Source: Cricetomys ansorgei
Lineage: Eukaryota; Chordata; Mammalia; Rodentia; Nesomyidae
Direction of reading: 5' to 3'
Assembly (NCBI GenBank): GCA_026225945.1
Contig: JAMJFZ010003736.1
Span: forward strand, 62,001-126,000
Length of the DNA stretch: 64,000 nucleotides
A model generated the notes under the pieces. It worked only from the letters and a program-made list of their open reading frames with translations, made no database searches and had not been told where the DNA came from. The stretch's first letter is position 1. Each line of letters begins with the position of its first letter. Below, piece after piece: positions 10,227-21,320 of the stretch. The translations under genes were made by a program, and so were the position numbers.

Positions 10227-11794
10227 GTGAGCTGAGCTTAGAGCTGCAGAGCACCTTGGAGCAGGGCTGAGCCCTGAGAGGAAGATTTGGGGTCGTCTGG
10301 GTCTCCTTTGGCTCTGGACTTTCCCCCATGAAGTCACAGCCTTTCCCAGCTGGGAGCAAAGAGAAGCAGGTGAGCTGGCTTTGAAGACACCTGGGATACC
10401 GAAGCTGACCCAGAGACGGGGTTATGTTCAGTGAGGCCCTGCAGGTCACTTCCCTGGTGGCTGGGCCTGGAGACAGCTCAGAGGTCACCTGACTTGTCCT
10501 CCCAGGCCTTCAGGCTGCCTGGTGCTTCCACAGGGCAGGAGGCTGGGGCAGACAAGGGTTTGCTTGTGTTCTGTTCACCCTGTTCCACCCAGTAGGGCCT
10601 TTATCACAGACAGAGACTGTGAGGATTAGCCTGAGTGTGGGACATCCTGGCACTTGCTGAGACGTGGCCTGGAACCATGGCAGGGAGTGGGCTGGGCAGA
10701 AGTGTAGACAAACCCCAGAACCGAAAGCCAGGACAAGGCACTTGTGATGGCCCCACAGCCTTCTTGAGACATGTCTGTCTCTGGAGCCCCAGGATGATGC
10801 CTGGTGACAGTTATGGAGGGGTAGAACAGGAGGCAGCCATGATCCTCCTGGGGGAGATGCAGGGAAGGCTCTGTGTCTGGGTCACAGGCAGTGTGTGGAT
10901 GCTGGAGAGGTAGGGTGATGGTGTCTGCACTGGGCTCCTGAAGGTGCTGAGAGAGGCAGGGCCTGCTTTCTGGTGCAGCTTGACTGGGCTGTGGCCTGGA
11001 ATGGGGCTGGAAGGGAGGGAATGGCTTCCTCCCTGAGTCTGAGATGCCCAGCTCTCCAGTCTTCTTCATGGCTCAATCCCAAATCTGGACAAGAAGAAGA
11101 TCACAAGATTCAGCCATATTGAAGCAAACAAGCTTTAATTAAAGTAATTAACTGTGTTCAGGAAGATGGACTCTGACCTAGTCCATGCTGAGATACACAT
11201 GGAGTCAATCTGTGACCTCCAGAGCTCCCACAGAATGTCCCCGAGTCACATGGCACAGGAGCATAAAAAGTCAGAACCCATAAGGCCACGTACTTCCCAC
11301 CAGGTCCAATCAGCAGCAAGCATCTATCCTGACGGGCTTCCTGTCTGGGTGTCTCCCGTCCTACAAGTGACCAAGCACATCCTGTGCAGTAGGGTCAACT
11401 AAATGGGATCTTGGCATTCTCCACCCAACACTCCAGGAGGTTGTCTGCCCCTGGGCAATGAGATTACAGGATTCTGTCTTTCTGTTCCTCACTTGAACAG
11501 CCCCAACCAGCACTCCAGGAAGTCATGTTCTTTTTTTTTATGGATCTTTAGGCACAGTAATTAAAATTATAACTTTGCTCTTACCAGGGCTGGGAGGAGC
11601 CTGGGTCTGGCTGTTTGTCATGTTGGGCTGTGGTGGCTTCACCTGTTAGCATGGATGTGTTTGCTCCTGCAGGACTGACTCCAGCCCTGAGCCCTGCTCT
11701 CCCTGATGAGGTGCCCCAGCTCTGGGAGGAACCTGCCTCCTGCTCGCTGCCCAGTGTCTTGGTCTGCCTCAGCTCTTCATGCAGCTCTGAGGCC

Positions 11795-11879
11795 ATGGAG
11801 GATTGCTGCAAGTGCTCTCTGCTCCGCCATTTCTGCTGCCTGTTGGTCCTCGCTCAGCTCCTTACCTGGGTGTCCACAG
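11795..11879 (+). CDS. Gene B signal-peptide exon
   Basis: ATG opens MEDCCKCSLLRHFCCLLV, continuing LAQLLTWVST: a short N-region, a leucine-rich core and a polar end typical of a secretory signal. It ends CCACAG|GTGAGT in phase 1. An open frame extends upstream, but a likely acceptor (ctcctgcag, ends 11672) suggests that upstream part is 5' UTR. Confidence 0.8.
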
Positions 11880-14800
11880 GTGAGTGTGTCCGGGTCTCTC
11901 TTCCCATGTCTCCCACGGTGAGTTTGATCTGCCATGTACTGTGCTGCTCAGATGTTCATGAGACTCATTTAACCCTGGGAATTTCGTAGTGTTCCTTTTA
12001 CAGTGAATAGTATTGAAACATCCAGGGAGAGCATGTCTGCATCAGCACAGGAGGGGCTGAGGCTGGACTGCTGTGAGCCCCATGTCAGCCTGAGCTGCAG
12101 ACCAGACCCCACCAGGGAAGCACAGTGGGGACCCAGGCTTGGAGCTGGCAGTGTGCCTGGGTGTGAGTAGCTGCAGAGGGCTGTGTTGGCTGAAAAAAGG
12201 GAGCCCAGGAGAGAGAAGCAGGAGCTGAGGTTGGGAGGTCCTGGCAGGGAGCAGCCCTGTTAGCCAGGTCATCCCTGCTGTGAAAGGGGGCCCTGGGCTG
12301 GGCTTTGACTCCATGCCAAGGGTCACAGTGCTCCACCATTTGTGGCACTGGGCCCGCATTTTTTATCTATTTACTTGTAGGTTCCGTTCTTAGATGAGGA
12401 ATAGGTGATTCACTCATATGGAGTTTAATTTAATCCTAGTTCTACATGAGAGTCCCCTGAAGTGTTCTGGGTTTCGTTCTGGGTGCCAGTAATACAGTCC
12501 ATATTACGGAAAATACCAGCTCTTGGGAAATATCAGACAGAAGTCCTGGTCCAGGAGTGGCTGTGGTGGCCAAGGGTGAAATGGAGCAGCACAGAGTGAG
12601 AAGCAGCTCCAGGGGCCACAGTGCCTGTAACTCAGTCCTCCTGGTCTAGGGGCCAAGGGCTCTCACTGGTGAGACAGCAAACTTTCCTGGTGTCAGGAAG
12701 TGACCAGGCTTCTGGGAATGCTGGTGGCTTTTTCACAGAAGCACCATTTGGCTGTGTGTTTACTTCAGGTGTGGGTGTTTCTCCAGCTTGTGTGACTGTG
12801 CACTGCATGTATGCCTGGTGCTCACAGAGTCCAGTGAGTTATACACAGCCGTGAGCCACCATGTGGTGCTGGGAATTGAACCCAGGTCCTCTGTAGAGCA
12901 GCCAGAGCTCTTTACTGCTCAGCCATTCTCTCTGGCCGCAGGATCTAGCCCCTGTTATAAAGTACACATAGTTCTGTGGAGGAAGATGTGGGCTGAAGTA
13001 GTGATTTTAGGATTGGGGTCCGGAGTATCTTGGGTGTTGTTCCAAACAGGCAGGTAGAGCTTGTGTCTCAAGGTGTGGTCTCATGACCAACGTGTGAGCA
13101 TCTGCAGGGATCTTTACAAATGCAGGATCTTGTGTGAGAACCCTTTACCTGAAGGACTCTGTGATGTCCAGGTTCATGGGAAGTTGAGAATGAGTGAGTG
13201 ATTTCTTCACGGGAGGGCATGGGGCCGGGGCACAGGCAGGACAGAGATTTTCTACCGTCATTCACAGACTGCGGTGTTATGGTCTGGGATCTCCTGCACA
13301 TTAGTCATGGACGGCCAGTCCACAATGCCTAGAGCTGCCTTGTCTGTTCCGTGGCTCCTGCTCCCCTCACAGCGTGTCCTCTGCTCTGACCTGTGTCTCT
13401 CCATCCTCTCACTGCTCTGTCTGTGTCCACAGAGGAGTTCCAGGTGCTTGGTCCTCGAGACCCCATTGTGGCTGCTCCTGGTGGGGAAGCCATCCTGCCC
13501 TGCTCCCTGTCTCCAGCCATGAGTGTGGAGGACATGGAGCTGAGGTGGTTCCGCAGGAGATTCTCAGAATCAATATTCGTCTATCGAAACCAACAAGAGC
13601 AGAAAGAAGAGCAGATGGCTGAGTACTCAGGGCGGACCTCGCTGGTGAAGGACCAGTTCAGCCAAGGCAAGGCTGCTGTGCGCATCCACCAGGTCCGGGT
13701 GTCAGACAGTGGGATTTATGTCTGCTTCTTCAAACAAGGATCCTTTTCTGGAGAGGCCATCTTGGAGCTGAAGGTGGCAGGTGGGTTCTGATTGGGTGAC
13801 CTGTCTGGGGGAGGACACTAAGGGGTCATGTCTCTCAGCTCCTGACTTTATTTTTTGGGGCAAGGTCTCATGTAGACCAGACTGTCCTTGACCCTGTATG
13901 TCTGGAGGATGACCCTGGACTTCTGGTCCTCTGTCTTCCTCCTAAGAGCTGGGCTCACAGGTGTGCTCCCCCATACCTGGCTCTGCTCCCTCATGTTTAC
14001 TTCTATTTACTTTTTGTTCCATGTTTAGATGAGGAATAGGTGGCTCATTCATTTTTTATGTAGGGTAATTCAATCCTAGTTCTACATGAAGGGCTAAAGT
14101 GTGCTGGGCCTCGTTCTGGGTGCCAGGGCTGCAGTCAGTGTTAGGGAAGAACAGCAGCTGTTGGAATTCAGGTTTTAGAAGTGTAGCAGAAACACAGACA
14201 TATCAGCCAGTAGTCAGTTACAAATGATGATCAGTGCTCAGGATAAACGGCCAAGTAGAACAAGGAAGGAAGCTCAGGGTGTTGTCTTCTCTAAGGAGGA
14301 GAGCTGGCATGGGCCTGATGTCCTGGGGTCACAGGTGAGTGTGGATAATGGGGAGATGGAGAGCAATGGTGTCACCCCAGGGTTGCTGGGCTTGGCTTCC
14401 TTCTGTTCCCTCTCCTGTGGATGAGGAAGGATTGGCCAGTGCTCTGCATCCCCACAGTGGGCCATGGTCACCTTTCCTCTGGCAGTAGAGGCTCAACCTG
14501 GTCCCAACCCTATTCAATTCCTATGATGCCCTGTAAAAGGCTCCCCTGGAGTTCTTGACACATAGGTGCTGGTGGGGTCCCCGAGCCCAAATGGCTTCTA
14601 GGGTCCTCACTTCTGTCCTCCTGCAGCGATGGGCTCTGTCCCTGACGTGTACATCAAAGGTCCAGAAGACCATGGTGTGCGTGTGGCATGCAGGACTTCA
14701 GGGTGGTACCCGAAGCCCCAGGTGCAGTGGAGAGACTCCAGAGGGCAGACGCTCCCTGTGTCCTCTGAGACCCACACTGAAGATGATGCAGGGCTGTTCA

Positions 14801-17800
14801 GCATGGAGACCTCCCTGGTGGTGACGGACAGCTCTTTGGGGCATGTGACCTGCTCCATCTTCAACCCCATCTTGGGGGAGGAGAAGGCCAAGGCCGTGTT
14901 CATCCCAGGTGAGTGCAGTTCCTCACTCCTAAGAGGCTCAGGGAAGAGGATGACTTCCCTGGAATGCTGGGCTGCAGGTCCTCAGGCGTTCCCTGATGGG
15001 ATGTCTGCCTGGGCCACAGCGCCCTTCTTCCCTCAGGCCTCTCCTTGGATGTCAGCTTTTTTCGTGATCCTGTCCGTGATGGGACTTCTAGTACTGGGGA
15101 CAGGATGTTTTCTCCTTAGAGAATTTTCTGCAAGGTTGCACAGAGAGCGGGAAAGGGAAAATCTGCAGCGTGAGAAGGAGAAGGAGCAGAAGAAAAAGGA
15201 GGTGGAGCTGAAGACAAAGGAGGAGCAGCTGAAGACATTAGAGAAGGAGCTGAAGACAAGGGAGAAGGCACTGAAGATGACGGGTAAGTCAGGACGGGCT
15301 GAAGAAGAGGGTCAGGGTCCCGAGGAAGGTCTCCTGTTCTGGGATCAGAGTTGGTGGCCAGGGAAACCCAGAGAGGATGGTGGAGTCTGGGGCTCAGGGT
15401 CTGTAGTGTAGACTACAAGGAAACAAGAACATTTTTCCTGTTTTTCTCCCAAGTGCACAGCCCTCTTCTCTCTCTTTTCTCCGGACACTGCAGCAGGACC
15501 TTGGCGAGTCATGCCTTTCCTCCTGAGCCCCTGGGCCCTCCGAAGCCCAGTAGCTCAAATCCTCTGTGTCACTTTTCAGACCGGAGGAAAGCAGCCTACA
15601 TGGCTGGTGAGTGACTGCCCAGTGTCCCATGGTCCCTGGTAGCAAATGTGGCCAAAGTGGCCTCTCCTTGATTCTAGGCAGAGTGGGAACCCCTTTTGGA
15701 GACAGAAGATTAAGTTCCTAGGAGGGGGAAGCCTGGCTCTCCTGGATCCCTGCGTGTGCGTCCACCCAGGGTAGAAGACAGGGATGTGATGGTGACCCCT
15801 GGATGAGTCCTGTGCCCTGGGTCTGGTTCCAACCATCCCTGCTAACGGCATTGATGAATTTTTGGGCTCCAGCAGCTCAAGATTATTGTCTGTACCTGGA
15901 AACTAAACAGCAGATCTTGAAGTTTTGTTAAATAGGTGTCTTAGTCAGGTTTCTGTCGCTGTGATAAAACTCCATGCATAAAAACATCTGGGGAGGAAAG
16001 GGTTAATTGGTCTCATCCACTTTCACATCCCAGTCCCCCACTGAGGAAGCCAGGGCAGGAACTCAGGGCAGGAGCCTGGGGCAGGAGCTGGAGCAGAGAC
16101 CATGGCAGAGGGCTCTCACTGGCTGCCCCTCTTGGCTGGTTCAGCCTGCTGTGGACACATCCCAGGACCACCTGCTCAGAGGAGGCTCCGCCCACAGTGG
16201 GCTGGGCCTTCTCCATCAACCATCAATCAAGATTGTGCCTTGTGTGCAGCCTGATCTCATGGAGGGATTTTCTCAGTTGAGGGTCCCTCTTCTCAGAGGA
16301 CTCCAGCTTGTGTCAAATAGACAAAAAAAAAGAAAACAAACAAACCAACTAGCACGAGAGGTTTATAAGTGAACACTGCCACAGATCCAGGAACATGAGC
16401 TCTGCCTTCTCCTCAGTCCTCCTCCATGGAGTCTGTTCCTTCAGCTCCTGAAGGTGTTGATCAGAGAGATGGGGAGTGGCCAGGGCTGCTGACCTCCATG
16501 GGAACAGGATGGGGAGAGCGGGAGCTCCTGGCATAGTGGGCTCCTCCTTAGAGATACTTCACCTGGGGACACTGGGCGTTTCACCCAGGAACTCACTTCC
16601 TGTCCGTGTTTTATACACACTCTCCCTTCAGCACACCTCCCAATACACCTGACCAATGAACACTGATCTTGTAATGGTGTCTGAGGATTGTGAATAGCTT
16701 TACTTTATTCTCTAATGTGTTTCCCACATGGCAAGGCTTTGATTGTTAACAGCAAAGCTGAATCATTATAGAATATAATATTTTTAACCCTTTGGGTTTT
16801 GAAGTAGAGGCAGCCTGGTGACCACTAAAAGGCCACACAGAATTAGTAAAGCGGGAAATGTAGCCTACAACACCATCTTTCTCATCTGTGGCCCAAGGAA
16901 TTTCCCATAACACTCTGCAGCAGAGGAAGGCCCAGCTGTATCCAGGTACATGGCCATTGTGGAGTCCTATCCTCTGGGCAGAACATGTGTCTTAGAGTTC
17001 TGTTGCTGGGATGAAACACCAGGACCAAAAGCAACTTGGGGAGGACAGGGTTTGTGTGACTTCCACTTCCATGATCACAGGGAAGTCAAGGCAGGAACCC
17101 AAACAGGGCAGGAATCTGGAGCTAGGAGCTGAGGCAGAGGCCAGGGACGATGCTGACTGGCTTGCTCCTGCTGGCTTGTTCAGACTGTTTTCTCATCTAC
17201 CCCATGACCAGCTTCTAAGGGATGACACCGCCCACAATGGGCTGGGCTCTCCCACATCAATCACCAATCAAGAAAATGTCCCACAGCCTTGCCCACAGCC
17301 AATCCTGTGGAGGCATTTTCTCTGTTCAGATTCCTTCCTCCCAGATGCCCCCACCTTGTGTCAAGCTGACACAGGAACTAGCCAGCACCACATAGCTGTT
17401 GCCCTTGGAACTGCCAGAAGCTGTGAGCACCCAAAGGAGACATGCAGAAGACTGGGCCCAATTAACTTCTGCCATGGTGTTAGGGGTGGGCTCAGGAGGC
17501 TCCTCTGCTCCCCAAGGACTAACAGGGAATTCTTGGTTATTAGGAGATAGGAGTCACAAGGCCCTCTGTGTCCCTTCCCAAGAGAGTGTCTGTATGTATA
17601 TATGTGTGTGTTGTATGTGTATATATGTGTGTATGTGTGAGTGTGTTTGTGTGGGTGCACGTAGGACAGGTACACTGTCTCCACATTTCCCAGGTCTGTG
17701 TTCAGAACAGCTGGAGCAGATGCTGTAACCTCTAAACCACTCACAGAACCTGTGCTTCTCTTGTAGATTGGCGCATGGAGCAGTTCCAGGCCTGTGAGTG

Positions 17801-18710
17801 ACTGTGTGCTGTGGGGACGCTCCTCCTGCTCTTCCCATGGCTCTGTTCTGTCCTTTGGTTCTCTGTGGTGATGCAGATGGTGACAGCTTCAGTGGTGGTG
17901 GTGTGGAGGACAGAGGAGACAGGCTCTAAGCTGGGTGTGGTTCTCAAGGGCCCTGTGACCTTGTAACTCCCATGAGCCTTCCAGGCCCTTCCCCTGCTTG
18001 CAAGTCATGGTCTTGAGTCACAAGGCTCTCGTGTGAGGGACTTGTCCCTGTCCCAGAAGAGAAGAGGCTTTGAGGAGGAGGTTGGGGAAGCTGTGGGCAT
18101 TGGGGTCTGTGGGAGGACCCCCCATGACTGATAACTCTCCCTGCAGGGCCTGTCACTCTGGATCCAGACTCTGCCCACCCCAACCTTGCCATCTCTCAGG
18201 ACAGGAAGACTGTGACCTGTAAGGATACCAGCCAGAGCTTGGATGGCCTCTTCAGTGTGTTAGGCTCTGAAGGCATCTCCTCTGGAAGATGTTACTGGGA
18301 GGTGAAGATAGAGAATGCATTTGGAGCAAGTGGACTCTGGGGGTCTGTAGGGAAGGTGTGGAGAGGAAAAGGGCGTACGGACAGTGTCCAGATGAGGGTT
18401 TTGGACTGTAGGGTGCAATTTGATCAATATTTGGCCTTGACTGACACTGGGTGGGTTTCACTATCCCTTGGAAATCCTCCCTGTCATGTGGGTGTGTTTG
18501 TGGACTACAGTGCAGGGCGACATCTCCTTCTACAACATGAGTGACAGGTCCTACATTCACTCCTTCCAGGAAGCTTCCTTCTCTGGGACTCTTTTTCCAT
18601 ACTTCAGTCTTAAGTCTAGAGATGTTAGGATGACCATCAGCTCTGAGGGGTTCCATGTGCCCAGTATCCCTTTGTGTTTCATGGAGGAGTCTCAGGGTTC
18701 CCCAGGGTAG
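11795..18710 (+). CDS. Gene B: butyrophilin-like membrane Ig protein, B30.2 frameshifted
   Basis: Exons: signal peptide 11795-11879, IgV 13433-13780, IgC 14627-14908, membrane and coiled coil 15020-15283, 27-nt exon 15580-15606 (DRRKAAYMA), 27-nt exon 17767-17793 (DWRMEQFQA), B30.2 18147-18710. All Ig and membrane exon junctions are GT/AG and phase 1. Predicted residues: signal 1-28, IgV 29-144, IgC 145-238, membrane span about 248-270, coiled coil about 275-326. BTN/BTNL proteins are cell-surface immune modulators; the B30.2 tail of some members senses intracellular ligands. Here B30.2 has three 1-nt deletions and one 1-nt insertion, so the product would be extracellular-competent with a scrambled tail. 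Introns hold B2, L2-like and TG repeats. The start was chosen because it gives a classical hydrophobic leader with a donor right after it. Confidence 0.85.
12803..12937 (-). repeat. B2 SINE in intron 1 of gene B
   Basis: Reverse complement reads GGCCAGAGAGAATGGCTGAG, and GGAATTGAACCCAGG is the inverted box B. Present in C, D and E at the same place. Confidence 0.8.
13433..13780 (+). CDS. Gene B IgV-domain exon
   Basis: Starts EEFQVLGPRDPIVAAPGGEA. B-strand Cys is in LPCSL, core Trp in ELRWFRR, and F-strand Cys in DSGIYVCFF. It ends LELKVA with donor G|GTGGGT. Length is 116 codons in phase 1, as in other BTN IgV exons. No N-X-S/T sequon is present. Confidence 0.9.
14036..14160. repeat. Possible old L2-like repeat in IgV-IgC intron of gene B
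   Basis: GTGTGCTGGGCCTCGTTCTG followed by GGTGCCAGGGCTGCAGTCAG resembles the 3' end of L2 LINEs. Also in C (33000-33070), D (46090-46170) and E (59170-59250), and a related piece in intron 1 of B, D and E. Confidence 0.35.
14627..14908 (+). CDS. Gene B IgC-domain exon
   Basis: Acceptor tcctgcag precedes AMGSVPDVYIKGPEDHG. Canonical Cys in VACRTSGWYPKPQVQW and VTCSIFNPILGEE, core Trp in VQWRD, and the TEDDAGLFSM motif typical of BTN IgC domains. It ends VFIPG with a GTGAGT donor. The 111-nt intron after it is stop-free and a multiple of three. Confidence 0.9.
15020..15283 (+). CDS. Gene B transmembrane + coiled-coil exon
   Basis: The acceptor gggccacag gives APFFPQASPWM. Then a hydrophobic span (AFFVILSVMGLLVLGTG) and a basic stop-transfer region with REFSARLHRERERE. 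Heptads such as ELKTKEE, QLKTLEK and ELKTREK follow, encoded by 21-nt repeats. The donor is ACGG|GTAAGT. Confidence 0.9.
15580..15606 (+). CDS. Gene B 27-nt cytoplasmic exon (DRRKAAYMA)
   Basis: Acceptor acttttcag and donor GCTG|GTGAGT are both good. The exon is phase 1 to phase 1, so skipping it keeps the frame. Small exons of this size are usual between the membrane and B30.2 exons of BTN genes. Confidence 0.75.
15937..16322 (+). repeat. Interspersed repeat R1, unit B
   Basis: Same element between the two 27-nt exons of gene B. Confidence 0.6.
16987..17390 (+). repeat. Interspersed repeat R2, unit B
   Basis: Same element, same position. Confidence 0.6.
17587..17658. repeat. TG/TATG microsatellite, unit B
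   Basis: Same locus as 2697-2892, about 70 bp here. Confidence 0.85.
17767..17793 (+). CDS. Gene B second 27-nt exon (DWRMEQFQA)
   Basis: Acceptor cttctcttgtag and donor GCCT|GTGAGT. Phase 1 at both ends. The same exon with one variable residue occurs in A, C and D (DWRKEQFQA) and E (DWRIEQFQA). Confidence 0.75.
18147..18710 (+). pseudogene. Gene B B30.2 exon with multiple frameshifts
   Basis: The acceptor ctccctgcag is intact and the PRY part reads WPVTLDPDSAHPNLAISQ and so on. Against A, C and E there is a missing base in GCATTTGGAGC, another in GATGAGGGTTT and another in TGCAATTTGATC. Together these restore the frame after scrambling about 40 residues that include the conserved SPRY core (WTLGVCRE in C/E). 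An extra base in TACAGTGCAGGG then shifts the frame to TGA ending at 18544. The remaining SPRY sequence to TAG 18708-18710 is readable only in another frame. Confidence 0.85.
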
Positions 18711-18852
18711 GGGCTCAGCCCAGGGGTGGGGCTCAGCCCAGGCTCTTGTGTTTCTGACTCTCTCCCAGGGGAACAGTCCCCATTGCTCTCATCAGATTCC
18801 TTCTGTCCAGGAATCTCAGCCCCTACAACCTCACTTATTGAAAGAGAGTCTG

Positions 18853-18941
18853 AGCTGGAGATGTGACTCAGTGGCTAAAAGCACTTGCTGCTCTTGCAGA
18901 GGACCTGAGTTCAATTCCCAGCACCCACAAACAACCATGTA
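18853..18941 (+). repeat. B2-type SINE (unit B)
   Basis: Same element and position relative to the B30.2 exon as in unit A; box B region GAGTTCAATTCC. Confidence 0.75.
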
Positions 18942-20128
18942 GCACCATGGGGGAATCTCATGCTATGAGCAATGTCAGAGTTTCCTCTTTGCTCACAGGC
19001 GTTTAGGGGAAGAGTTGAAATACAGTCATTTGATAGAAATGCTGTCTCTATGGGGACAGGGAGGAGACACTAAGCCTCTGGCAGGTGAGAGAATTCCACC
19101 CAGGCTGGGGTCAGAGCTCCCCCTAGTGTCCACAGAAAACTCGTGTTAATGCCAACAGGCATGGGGTTTATCATTTGATTAAAAGCCCAGTTCTCTCACA
19201 ACCACAGAGTGCTCGCCATAGTTAATGTCTCTCCAGAGAGCGCGTGACTGCACACTGAGGGACTGCACGCTTCTGGTGTCAGGAGTCCCAGGTCACGATG
19301 TGTAAAAGTAGGTGTTCCTGGGAAGAGCAGACCCCGACTTCCCTGCTGATGGAGAGGTGGGCCTGTCACCTGATGTAACTGTCAGGGGAAAAGCTAAGAT
19401 GAGCTGGGAGAGGCAGGCGAGGAGGGAGAAGTCAGAAATACACATTTCTCAGGAAACGGGCTGTGGAGGGAGAGGGCAGATTCTGCATTCAGCGGTGAAG
19501 GGTTTCTCTTGACAATTCCCCACTAGGAATTACGCTAAAGGACGCCCTGGAGACACGCATCCCATCAGCAGGACTGCTCTTAGGAGATGTCTCTACAAAC
19601 ACAATCCTGAGGAGCCTGTACTGTTATGTACCGCATAGTGTTAGGGTTTCAGCGCTGAGAGGAAAGGTATCCTGGCAGCTGGGAGCCAGGAAACCACAGG
19701 GCTCTGAACTGGGGAAGGTGTTCCCAAATGGAAGTGTTACAGCTCTGAGGGGAGAAGTTTAGAGAGAAGTTAGGGACCAGTCTAGGGCAGACTCAGCTCT
19801 AATGGGACCATGGCAGCAAAAACTTGTGACCCTGGATGACCCTGTCTAAAAGAGCAGACTTGGGAGCTGGTGGCACCAGGATAGTTTACACTTTGTCCTG
19901 ACCAACACCCAACAGCGGGGGTCCCATCTGCCTCATATGGGGTGGACTCAGGGAGGCTCTCCATTGTAGATGCACAGGTCTCCAACCCAGAAACACCTCT
20001 CAAAGGCCCAGGATCCATCCGTTGACAAGCAGGCTTCAGGGAGGGAAGCCTCCAGTCCCAGTCTCTGTGGGAGGACAGGACGCTCATGTCAGCAGGCTCT
20101 GCTGGCCCAGTCACATCCACACTGACCA

Positions 20129-20538
20129 ACTGTCCTGGCTGGTTTGATGTCAACTTGACACAAGCTGGAGTCATCTGAAAGGAGGGAATCTCAATTGAGA
20201 AACTGCCTCCAGAAGATCCAGCTGTGGGCATTTTCCTAATTAGTGATTGATGGGGAGGGCCCAGCCCACTGTGGGTGGAGCCATCCCTGGGCTGGTGTCC
20301 TGGGTTCTACAAGAAAGCAGGCTGAGGAAGCCATGGGGAGCAAGCCAGTGAGCAGCAGCCCTCCATGGCCTCTGCATCAGCTCCTGCCTCCAGGTTCCTG
20401 CCCTGCTTGAGTTCCTGTCCTGACTTCCTTCAGTGATGGACTGTGATGTGGAAGTGTGAGCTGAATAAACCCTCTCCTCCCCAGCTTGCTTTTGGTCATG
20501 GTGTGTTGTCTCAGCAATGGAAACCATAACCAGGACAC
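20129..20538 (-). repeat. Interspersed repeat R3, unit B (inverted)
   Basis: Same element; plus-strand AATAAA at 20464-20469. Confidence 0.6.
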
Positions 20539-20627
20539 CAACTCTTTCTGCTTCTCACTGCAGAGATCCCTGAGCCTCTGCAAGTTATTTATTTTTCTTG
20601 TTTCTAACCAAACACCAGAGAAAAGCT

Positions 20628-20725
20628 ACTTAAATAAGGAAGAAGGGAAGGAAGGGCAGAAGAGCAGAAGGGAGGATGGGAGAGGAAGAGAAGGAGGAAA
20701 GGAAGAGGAGGGCTTTCCTTCACTC
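20628..20725. repeat. Polypurine tract, unit B
   Basis: Shorter version of the unit A tract. Confidence 0.85.
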
Positions 20726-21320
20726 CAGGTCTGAGAGAATACAGTCTGCCATGGTCAGAAGCATGGCAGCAGGAGTGTGCAAGGCTGGTCACATCCTACA
20801 CAGTCAGGAGCAAGATGGAAGCTGGGGCTGGGCTTGCTTCCCCCTGCTTTATTCAGCTAGTGAGCCCGGCCCAGGGAACATGGGTGACTGCATTCAGGGT
20901 TGACAATGAAGACTGACCATCATGCACTGCTTGTCCCATGCGAACACTGGGACCAAGCTCAGCTCCCATCCACTGCCAGTAGTTACCGCAGAGAATCTCC
21001 TTCCATCGCATTAGCTAAATCCAGCCGTGGTCATCTCAGATGATATGGATGTCTTCTGGAAAGTCTGTCCTAGGAGGAGGAGGGGGGGGCGGGGAGACCT
21101 GGAGGACGAGGAGTAGGAGGAGGAAGAGGAGGAGCAGGAGGGCTGGGAATCCAGGTGGAGGGAGGGATGAGTGTGCCCTCCCCAGGTCAGTGAACTGAGC
21201 AGCCATTTGACTGACATGCATATCTGGCCATGGCAGAGGAGGTGGGCCAGCCTGGTTAGGGATGTTGGTTATGTGTTGGATGAAGGGTTGGGAGAGATGG
21301 ATGTGCTGGTCCCTGGGGTA

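Larger units (their letters stand above)
3928..11794. other. Intergenic region between genes A and B
   Basis: No protein gene is supported here. It holds a B2 SINE (4111-4199), unique-looking sequence (4200-5380), a minus-oriented interspersed repeat (5387-5795), a GGAA purine tract (5887-6050), GC-rich sequence with no convincing ORF (6400-7230), a TG tract (7233-7261), the env-LTR retroviral fragment (8358-9361), and a candidate upstream non-coding exon near 10050-10226. The rest (10230-11100) is unannotated single-unit sequence that recurs in each repeat unit. Confidence 0.6.
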
